Assembly: GCA_030680405.1 (NCBI GenBank)
Contig: JAUXVT010000052.1
Span: forward strand, 1 to 64,000
Reading direction: 5' to 3'
Source: Thiobacillus sp.
GTDB taxonomy: Bacteria > Pseudomonadota > Gammaproteobacteria > Burkholderiales > Thiobacillaceae
DNA length: 64,000 bases
The translations under genes and the position numbers were made by a program. Positions within the stretch are counted from its first letter, which is position 1, and every line of letters begins with the position of its first letter. A model generated the notes under the pieces. The model did not search any database. It had not been told where the DNA came from and saw only the letters and a program-made list of their open reading frames with translations. Positions 56,629 through 64,000 of the stretch are shown here, piece by piece.

Positions 56629-58377
56629 TCATTGTTCTTCCTCGAAGTTGTACGCAGGCAATGTGCTGAGCCGACCGTCTTCAACTGGGCCGCCCACCGT
56701 GAAGTGGTAGAAACTCTGCCACTCGCGTGAAGCGATCCCAAAAGCCGCATGGACAGGATCGTCGAAGTAGCAGCCGATCCCGGTGGCGCGGATGCCTGCC
56801 TCTTCGGCCTCCAGATAAAGTAGCTGGCCCACCATGCCGGCCTCCCAGAACAGGTTGCGGTAGAACGAGGCGCCGTAGCTGGCCAGGCTGTCCATGTAGT
56901 CGGCGATCATGGCCAAGCTGAAGGCACCATCACCGGCGATGTCCTGGCCGCAGGAGACGGTGATCGCCAGCGCTCGACAGTCCCCCTCCTTGAGGAGGTA
57001 CAAGGGGAGCCCGGGCGGGCAGTCTGGCACGCGCTGCCAACAAAATTCTGAACCCATCACTCGCTTGAGAATTTCGATCTTGTCCGGGTCTCGGACAAGC
57101 ACGTAGAGGCCAGGCGCCAAGCCATCGACGCGGTGAACGAAGAGCCCGAGGTGGATGCGTGGTCGCCAGGGAATTGCGTCCCATGGCATACCTTGCCGCT
57201 CATGTGTTGGGATTAACCGAGCGAATATGCGAAAGAACGCGGCGCGCGAGATCGACGTTGAGCCATCCATCGCTACCGCGCTGCGGCGGCCAATAATGGC
57301 CTTCTCTGCGCTGAGCAGACCCTGACGGACAGGTGTCCCAAAAAGTTCATCTTCCGAAGGAAAGCCGGAGAAGTCTTCCTTGATAGGCGTGCTTTCGCAG
57401 CGTCGCGTCGCCTGCGCGACCTCATCGATCACGGGCCATGCGACACCGTGTTCTGGGCTAAGCGTGTTTGCCATGCCCTGCCAGAGCACGCCAGCTCTGT
57501 AGGCCATCAGCGGCTTCGAGTCGGTCGCAAGCGGCATCGAGTCCGGTGTAATCAACACGAGCAACTCAGCTTCCTCGCGCTCTGACCCCGCAAAGTCTTC
57601 ATCGCGGTCTAGCCCCAGCAGGCTGGAGAGAGTGCTATTGCTCACGCCATCGAGGAGCATCAGTCTCCAGCCGAGCGCCGCTGCCGCGATACGCAGGCCC
57701 GCCAGCGCGTGTCCGACATCGTGCTGGCAATAGCGGAACGCACGCTCGCCGTACTTCCAGGCTTCTCGCCAATGCACCGACGACAGACCCACGAGGAAGG
57801 AGCCATCAGGGAAAGCCCCAACCAGCTCGGTCCACCGCTCCGCGTCGAGCGCTGCTCGTCGTTCAAGAGCGTGTTCCCTCGGCGCGTAGTGGTATACGGC
57901 GGCGGTCTCGCCGATCTGATCGACCGCAGGCAGTAGGGCGTAGCCTTCGGTCGGATGAAGATTCCCGCTCGAAGGATTTGCGCGCAACGGCCACTTAGTC
58001 TCGCCGACTTGCTTCCATGCCGTCAGTGAGAGTGCGTAGCGAAAAAACAGCGAGACCGACTCCAGCGACAGTGGCGCTGGCGGCACGGTCGCGCTCGCAT
58101 AGAGCTGCCAATAGGGCAGTTGGAAACCCGCTTTGGGCAGAGGGAGCCGAACCAGGTCCGCTCCCGCGTAGCGCCGAAACGGATCGGGCTGCGTCGCCCA
58201 GTCCATGTAACCGAGTGTGGCGGCGTAGCGATTGAACTGGTGCTTGGTCCGCTCGTGGTAGGCGACGACCACCATTTCTGGTGATGACTCTCCCTCAAGA
58301 AGGTCGGCTCGTTTCAGCGCAGTTGGCTCCGCCGATAAGGCTGAAAGACGATGGGATGTCATGGCAATCTTAGTCAT
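56629..58377 (-). CDS. SagB-type nitroreductase-fold dehydrogenase (tandem domains)
   Basis: LRANPSSGNLHPTEGYALLP; RRSAVAMDGSTSISRAAFFRIFARLIP; two nitroreductase-like halves in 582 aa. Confidence 0.9.
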   Translation of the reverse strand: MTKIAMTSHRLSALSAEPTALKRADLLEGESSPEMVVVAYHERTKHQFNRYAATLGYMDWATQPDPFRRYAGADLVRLPLPKAGFQLPYWQLYASATVPPAPLSLESVSLFFRYALSLTAWKQVGETKWPLRANPSSGNLHPTEGYALLPAVDQIGETAAVYHYAPREHALERRAALDAERWTELVGAFPDGSFLVGLSSVHWREAWKYGERAFRYCQHDVGHALAGLRIAAAALGWRLMLLDGVSNSTLSSLLGLDRDEDFAGSEREEAELLVLITPDSMPLATDSKPLMAYRAGVLWQGMANTLSPEHGVAWPVIDEVAQATRRCESTPIKEDFSGFPSEDELFGTPVRQGLLSAEKAIIGRRSAVAMDGSTSISRAAFFRIFARLIPTHERQGMPWDAIPWRPRIHLGLFVHRVDGLAPGLYVLVRDPDKIEILKRVMGSEFCWQRVPDCPPGLPLYLLKEGDCRALAITVSCGQDIAGDGAFSLAMIADYMDSLASYGASFYRNLFWEAGMVGQLLYLEAEEAGIRATGIGCYFDDPVHAAFGIASREWQSFYHFTVGGPVEDGRLSTLPAYNFEEEQ

Positions 58378-58466
58378 GCTGTGCCGTAATCAAAGACCCT
58401 ATCGCGCTCATCAGCGGCGCGTCGTAGCTACGGTTATAGTCATTCCTGACACTCTTCACGCTACCG

Positions 58467-58730
58467 CTACTCAGTGGGTGTCCGGGTCTTCAGGCTGTCG
58501 ACGGCATGCACCGGAGCCCTGTCACCGTTCATCAGATCGGCGATAGTACCGTACACCATGCGATGACTCTCCAGCATGCTCTTGCCGGCGAATACGGGCG
58601 ACGTCACCTCGATGATGTAGTGGCCGCCGCCGCCGTTCACTTCGGCCCGTGAATCGGGAATTTGGCGCTCGATGGCCTGACGCAAAGCATCGATGACGGA
58701 ACCTTTGAAGTCAGTTGGATGAGATGACAT
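58467..58730 (-). CDS. BolA family protein
   Basis: VIDALRQAIERQIPDSRAEVNGGGGHYIIEVTSPVFAGKSMLESHRMVYGTIADLMN. Confidence 0.85.
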   Translation of the reverse strand: MSSHPTDFKGSVIDALRQAIERQIPDSRAEVNGGGGHYIIEVTSPVFAGKSMLESHRMVYGTIADLMNGDRAPVHAVDSLKTRTPTE

Positions 58731-58957
58731 GTGTTTTTCCTTAATATATTAGTAACGCGGCACGGGGCCTCGATGCCGCCTTTGATATGTAGACGTGCCC
58801 GAGGCCTTTGTGAAGCATCTGTTGGGTAGCTGCCTGGCTGTAGATTCAATGCGGCATCGGGGGATTTCTTATCATATTCCCATTGCCCGCAAAGCTCAGA
58901 AACTCGAACGACGGACAAAGCTGAAGGGAATAAAACTGACTGAGAACGCCAAAGATA

Positions 58958-59305
58958 TTAACGCCTACCATCGCCGCCATTGCGTTTGATTTCACGGCTA
59001 ATAGTCGAGGGTGAGCGCCCCAGTTGAGTCGCTATAGAACGCAAGGATAATTGACTGGCAATTCCTCTGGAAATCTCTTCGCGTTCGGTCAGTGTAAGAG
59101 CCGACGCTGACCGTTGACGAGGAGAGGGACGTATCCCACCACTTGGCGCAATCTGCCCATGGATCGAGGATGATGGCCTGTCAAATGCCCGTCCAATTGA
59201 CTTGAGTGATTCTCCACGTCCCACGTCGCCAGCGATCCCAAATCTCAGCTTTCTGCTCGGCTGTGTATTTGATACGAGTTCTGTAGGCCATATTTCACAC
59301 TCCAT
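58958..59305 (-). pseudogene. IS30-family transposase N-terminal fragment
   Basis: LTLTEREEISRGIASQLSLRSIATQLGRSPSTISREIKRNGG (IS30 HTH); catalytic domain absent. Confidence 0.82.
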
Positions 59306-59423
59306 CTATTCAACATATAGATAAAAGTGTTGCATCGACCAGTTGAGAGCGCCATAGCTGAACGGACATTGGATGAATATGCCTCGACTGTCTCTTGAGG
59401 GTCGGCAAGAACCATTCCTAATT

Positions 59424-59500
59424 CAATCACAATTCAATTCAACGCACGGATCGACTGCATCGGCGGCAAATGGGTGATGAGCCGTGTGGTGAGCTCGTCG
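59424..59500 (+). repeat. Duplicated 3' end of the downstream ABC permease gene
   Basis: aatcacaattcaattcaac..cacggatcgactgcatcggcggca..gggtgat..gccgtgtggtgag matches 61644-61725 in the same orientation. Confidence 0.8.
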
Positions 59501-59589
59501 CTGGCACCGACAGGCAACGTGCCTGCAGCGCACCCCCCCAAATATCGCTTCCATATCTCGACTCGCTACTAGTATTAGCCAGCCAGTTT

Positions 59590-59625
59590 CCCGCAAGGCA
59601 TTTTCCCTGCGGGTTTTTTATTATC
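59590..59625 (+). terminator. Stem-loop with T-tract upstream of the cytochrome gene
   Basis: cccgcaaggcattttccctgcgggttttttatt. Confidence 0.65.
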
Positions 59626-59639
59626 GGGGAGAGACAAAA

Positions 59640-61550
59640 ATGAAGAAATCAATTGTCGGGGGGCTATTGTCCCTGGGCGTTGCATTCCTGTTTTACGGCA
59701 GCACGTTTTCTGAAGCCAAGAATCCGGCCGTGGTCACGGTCAAGGGGGTGGTTGAGGACGTTTCCGGGCAGAAGGTGGGCAACGCCACGGTCTGGCTGAT
59801 CCCCGCCGCAGACGTGACGGCGATGGCAAAAACCCCGATCGAGATCAAGAAAGACGCTACCAACGATGAGCCGCTGGAGGACAACCTGGCTGCCAACCGT
59901 GATCGTTACTTCAAAGCCAAGAGCAGTGCCAAGGGCAAGTTCAGCGTGGCGGGGGTGACTGGCGGCAAATACTTCCTCTATGTGGAACCCGCTGACAACC
60001 GTTATCTGCCCGGCGGCGACAAGTCGCGCAAATCGCTAACCAGTTCCGAACTGGCCGCAGCGCCGGTGAAGATCAAGGTCTCGGGCAATGTTCCGGCCGA
60101 CGCCAAGTATGTCGGCACCAGCACCTGCCTGGCTTGCCATGGCGACCACGAAGACTTCAAGTCGACCCTGCACCGCAATGGCATCCAGGTCATCGGCAAG
60201 CCGAGCAAATTGCAGGATCTCTCGCGCTTTCCCCAATTCAATGACGGGCTCAACAAGCTGATGGCCGGCACCACGTTCTGGTTCCACAGCTACGACAAGA
60301 CGCGCAGCTTTGACAAGTACCAGATCAGCGACAAGGCGCCTGCCGACCTCTCCAGCGTGAGCTTTACCGCCACCTTCTTCAAGGATACCGACGGCAAGCT
60401 CAAGTTCCGCACCGAAAACGCTCGGGACCCGGCCGATCCGGCGCGCGCCTATCCGGTCGAACTGACCTATGGCGGCGGGGTGCAGAAGCAGCGCTATCTG
60501 TATCGCGTCGGCGCCAACCTGTTCCCTTTCGTGCAGTACAACTCCCAAGGTGACGCCGCCTATGGCGACCGCAGCCGCAAGCCCTGGCGCGATTACCATG
60601 CCGACTGGCTGTTCAACGAGGAAACCAAAAAGCTGGCCAATCCAGTGCAGGGCAAGTCCTTCGACAAGGAATGCGCAAGCTGCCATTACAACGGTTACAC
60701 GCTGACCAAGAACGCGGCAGGCGACTACATCGCCGGATCGGTTAATGATGCCGATGGCGAGATGGACATCGACGGTGACGGCGAGCCCAACGAGATCAAC
60801 ATGGGCTGCGAGACTTGCCATGGTCCCGGCTCGGCTCACGTGGAGGCACCCGAGGCCATGAAGGCGGCCAACATTGTCAGCCCGGCCAAGCTCGCTGCGG
60901 AACGTTCGTCGATGATCTGCGGCCAGTGCCACAGCCGGCCCCAGGGCAATCTGAAGAACGACCAGCCAGTCAACGCCGACAACAAGATGATGCTGCCGGG
61001 AACCAGTCGCAACACCTACCTCACCCAGTACACCATCCGGGAGGATGCCGCTGCCAAGGACTACTGGCCGGATGGACTGCATTCCAAGTCCCACCACCAG
61101 CAATACACCGACTTCATCAAGTCGTCCAAGCACCGCAACGGCAACCATCTGGTGGCCTGCGCCGACTGCCACGAACCGCACGGCAAGACCAAGTTCGCGC
61201 ATCAGATGAAACTCGACTCCAACTCGGCCGAGTCCTGCACGACCTGCCACAAGAACAAGACCGACCTGAAGCAGCACATGGCGGTCACGGCCAAGTGCAC
61301 GGTGGCTGCGGACAAGATTACCTGCTCCAGTTGCCACAACACCAAGACCATGCAGACCGGTGCCGGCTTGGGCAAGGGCATGGATGGGCGCGATGGCAAA
61401 AACTACTGGTTGAACGACATCACCTCGCACCTCTATGATGTGCCACGCAAGGACAACGTCGGGGTCAAGGGTGTGGAGCCGGGCAAGGCCATGCCGATCC
61501 CCTACACCAACAAGTGCGGCGCAGCCTGTCACAACACCAGCGCACTCTGA
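59640..61550 (+). CDS. Multiheme c-type cytochrome with N-terminal carboxypeptidase-regulatory-like domain
   Basis: Signal peptide; CLACH, CASCH, CETCH, CGQCH, CADCH, CTTCH, CSSCH plus C-terminal CGAACH. Confidence 0.92.
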   Translation: MKKSIVGGLLSLGVAFLFYGSTFSEAKNPAVVTVKGVVEDVSGQKVGNATVWLIPAADVTAMAKTPIEIKKDATNDEPLEDNLAANRDRYFKAKSSAKGKFSVAGVTGGKYFLYVEPADNRYLPGGDKSRKSLTSSELAAAPVKIKVSGNVPADAKYVGTSTCLACHGDHEDFKSTLHRNGIQVIGKPSKLQDLSRFPQFNDGLNKLMAGTTFWFHSYDKTRSFDKYQISDKAPADLSSVSFTATFFKDTDGKLKFRTENARDPADPARAYPVELTYGGGVQKQRYLYRVGANLFPFVQYNSQGDAAYGDRSRKPWRDYHADWLFNEETKKLANPVQGKSFDKECASCHYNGYTLTKNAAGDYIAGSVNDADGEMDIDGDGEPNEINMGCETCHGPGSAHVEAPEAMKAANIVSPAKLAAERSSMICGQCHSRPQGNLKNDQPVNADNKMMLPGTSRNTYLTQYTIREDAAAKDYWPDGLHSKSHHQQYTDFIKSSKHRNGNHLVACADCHEPHGKTKFAHQMKLDSNSAESCTTCHKNKTDLKQHMAVTAKCTVAADKITCSSCHNTKTMQTGAGLGKGMDGRDGKNYWLNDITSHLYDVPRKDNVGVKGVEPGKAMPIPYTNKCGAACHNTSAL

Positions 61551-61569
61551 AAAGGGTTTGCTCCATTTA

Positions 61570-61600
61570 AAACCGCCGGGCTCGCCGGCGGTTTTTTTAC
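61570..61600 (+). terminator. Rho-independent terminator
   Basis: aaaccgccgggctcgccggcggttttttt. Confidence 0.92.
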
Positions 61601-61658
61601 ATCCACGCGGGGCGCACAGGCATGCTCAAAAAGCGAGCAGGCCAGTCACAAATTCACT

Positions 61659-64000
61659 TCAACCCAGTTCACGGATCGACTGCATCGGCGGCACGCGGGT
61701 GATATGCCGCGTGGTGAGCCAGCCGCTCATTCCCACCAGCAGCGCGCCGGCCAGTGGCAGCGCAAGCCACAGCCAGGGGTGCAGGTGGAGCGGCAGTTCG
61801 AACAGGCGGTTCGCAATCAGCGCCATGGCGATTTCGGCGCAGGCGCTGGCGAGCAGCCCGGCCAGCAATCCAAGGGCGATAAATTCGCTCCACAGCCCTT
61901 TGGCCAGATAAGCGCGCTGGGCGCCCAGGGTACGCAGCAGCACGGCTTCCTGCTGCCGCGCGTCGAGGCTGGCCAGCAGCGTGGCGATGACGACGGCCAT
62001 GCCGGCGGCGAGCAGAAATCCAAGCAGCAATTGAATCGCGCCGATGATCCGGTCGAACACGGCCTCGATGTTGGCGATGAGCTTGTCCAGCGCGAGCACG
62101 GTGATGCCGGGGAAGGTTTTGACAAAGCCCGGCAGCACGCCGGCGGCATTCGGCGGGACGTAGACACTGGCGATGGAACTGGCGGGCAGGGCGTCGAGCT
62201 GGCCGGGGGCGAAGATGACGAAGAAGTTGGGCTGCATCGAGTCCCACTTCACGCTGCGGATGCTGGTGATGCGCGCGGCGAGCGTCTGGTCGCCGACCTG
62301 AAAAGCGAGCTGGTCGCCGACGACAAGATTCAGGCGCTCGGCCATGCCGGATTCGACCGAGATTTCGGCGGCGCGCTGGTCGCCGTGCCAGCGCCCGGCC
62401 AGCACGGCGTTGTTGGCGGGCAGGATGGCGGTCCAGGTGAGGTTGAGTTCGCGCCGCAGGGTGTTGGTGTCGCGCGCGTCCTCAGGAAGCGTCTCGGCGA
62501 TGGGTGTGCCGTTCTTGCTCACCAGACGGCCGCGCACCATGGGGTAGAGCGTGGAGGCCTTGAGGCGATGCTGCGACAGATACGCGGCAACCGCTTCCTG
62601 CTGATGCGGCGCGATGTTCACCAGAAAATAGTTGGGCGCCTGCGGTGGCAGTTGCTGGCGCCAGCCGGCGATGAGGTCGCTGCGCACCAGCGCCAGCAAA
62701 GCCACCAGAAACAGCGCCAGGGTGAAGGCGCCAAGCTGCAGGGTGCTGTCGAAGCGGTGGCGCAGCAGTTGCGCGAGGCCGAAGCGCACCGGACCGTGAG
62801 CCATGCGCTGCACGCCGCGGCCGGCCACCAGCGCCAGCCGCGCCAGCAGGGTCAGCACCCCGATCAGCCCGGCCAGCGCGCCGACGAAGACGCCGACCAG
62901 CTTGGCGTCACCCGCATACCAGGCAATCAAAACCAGTAGCGCCGATCCGCTGACCGCCGCGCTGATCCATGCGGCCACCGGCAGCGGCGGCAGATCGCGC
63001 CGCAACACGCGCAGCGGCGGCACGCGAATCAATCGCATGAGCGCGGGCAGGCTGGCGCCCGCCAGTGCCAGCAGGCCGCTGACGACGGCGACCCCGACCG
63101 GCGCCAGTCCAAGCGACGGCAGACGGGTGACGGCGTCGGGCAGGATTAGCCCCGCCAGTGCTTGCTGCATCAGCGCGCCGATCGCCACGCCGATCAAGCT
63201 GCCCAGCAGCCCCAGCGTCAGCAGCTGGACGGCGTAGAGCGTACGCAGCTGCGCGGTGGTAGCGCCGAAGCAGCGCATCAGCGCCGCCTGGTCGTAATGG
63301 CGCAACGCGTGGCGATGGGCGGCGATGGCGATGGCCGCCACCGACAGCAGCAGACTGATGAGCGCGGTGAGCTGGATGTAGCGATCGGCGTTGGCGAACG
63401 CGCCGCGCAGAGTCTCGACACCTTCGCGCGATCCGATGAGGCGCTGGGTGCTGTCGAGTGTGGATTTCAGTGCGGCACTGAAAGCCGCGAGTTGATCCGG
63501 CGCGCCGGCAAACTGATAGAGATAGGTGAGCCGGCTGCCGGGCTGCAGCACCCGGGTTTGTTCGACCTCGTCGGCACGCAGGAACACGCGCGGGGCGAAG
63601 CCGAACACGCCGCCGAGCTGCCCCGGCTCTTCGGCCACCACCCCGGCGATGGTGAAGTGCGCTTCGCCGATCTGCACGCGGTCGCCCACGCTGGCCGACA
63701 GCAGCGGCAGCAGGGAGGGCTCGACATAAATCGCGCCCGGCGGTGGCTGCGCCGGGCGCGGCGTGCCTGCGGCGAAGGGGCGGTCGGCGATGCGCACGGT
63801 GCCGCGCAGCGGATAGGCGGCATCGACCGCGCGCAGAGTGGCGAGCTGGAAGGCGTCGCCCTTGGCGACCATGCTGGAAAATTCGAGCGCCTGACTGGTT
63901 GCAAGCGAACTGGTCTTGAGCTTGCTGTTTTTAACTGAGGGAGCGGGCCAGGTTTCGATCGGGCGCGGGCTGGTGACCAGCAGGTCGGCGCCGAGAAAGC
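61659..64000 (-). CDS. FtsX-like ABC transporter permease (YbbP-type), partial at window end
   Basis: Open frame continues to 64000 (FLGADLLVTSPRPIETWPAPS...); repeated FtsX-like TM blocks; ends GMSGWLTTRHITRVPPMQSIRELG. Confidence 0.9.
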   Translation of the reverse strand, partial: FLGADLLVTSPRPIETWPAPSVKNSKLKTSSLATSQALEFSSMVAKGDAFQLATLRAVDAAYPLRGTVRIADRPFAAGTPRPAQPPPGAIYVEPSLLPLLSASVGDRVQIGEAHFTIAGVVAEEPGQLGGVFGFAPRVFLRADEVEQTRVLQPGSRLTYLYQFAGAPDQLAAFSAALKSTLDSTQRLIGSREGVETLRGAFANADRYIQLTALISLLLSVAAIAIAAHRHALRHYDQAALMRCFGATTAQLRTLYAVQLLTLGLLGSLIGVAIGALMQQALAGLILPDAVTRLPSLGLAPVGVAVVSGLLALAGASLPALMRLIRVPPLRVLRRDLPPLPVAAWISAAVSGSALLVLIAWYAGDAKLVGVFVGALAGLIGVLTLLARLALVAGRGVQRMAHGPVRFGLAQLLRHRFDSTLQLGAFTLALFLVALLALVRSDLIAGWRQQLPPQAPNYFLVNIAPHQQEAVAAYLSQHRLKASTLYPMVRGRLVSKNGTPIAETLPEDARDTNTLRRELNLTWTAILPANNAVLAGRWHGDQRAAEISVESGMAERLNLVVGDQLAFQVGDQTLAARITSIRSVKWDSMQPNFFVIFAPGQLDALPASSIASVYVPPNAAGVLPGFVKTFPGITVLALDKLIANIEAVFDRIIGAIQLLLGFLLAAGMAVVIATLLASLDARQQEAVLLRTLGAQRAYLAKGLWSEFIALGLLAGLLASACAEIAMALIANRLFELPLHLHPWLWLALPLAGALLVGMSGWLTTRHITRVPPMQSIRELG

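Noticed and set aside
60036-61532. 498-aa minus-strand ORF opposite the multiheme cytochrome
   Set aside because: Antisense of CXXCH-coding sequence; no family motifs.

Overview
This is a GC-rich chromosomal window, probably from a betaproteobacterium (inferred from gene content such as the cbb3 oxidase, multiheme cytochrome c and PEP-CTERM protein; not tested). Most of it is ordinary housekeeping and metabolic content: ccoN/ccoO, ald, pyrD, a D-Ala-D-Ala carboxypeptidase, a pyruvate dehydrogenase operon, formaldehyde detoxification genes, transaldolase, aroC, a class III cyclase, a Lon-like protease, csp, yaeQ, mscS, trhO and an FtsX-type permease. The accessory core is a ~13 kb type I-C CRISPR-Cas island (about 2.15-15.1 kb). 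It has 12 full repeats plus one degenerate repeat, the order cas2-cas1-cas4-[toxin/antitoxin]-cas7-cas8c-cas5-cas3 (cas3 frameshifted), a WYL regulator, two further toxin-antitoxin pairs, and vestiges of a second, divergent I-C locus (cas5 fragment, WYL 3' end, possible cas3 start). The island is bracketed by a decayed partial copy and the intact copy of the 5' end of a histidine-phosphatase gene. Other points to check: heptanucleotide repeat tracts framing an S23/IVS four-helix-bundle ORF and also sitting inside an aminopeptidase gene; a multiheme cytochrome gene flanked by a duplicated gene end; a three-copy decayed repeat family around a PEP-CTERM gene; a fused E2-E3 dehydrogenase polypeptide; and a translationally coupled TPP-enzyme/GT-like/CapK-like operon. 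All calls come from reading the sequence and the ORF track. No database search was run.
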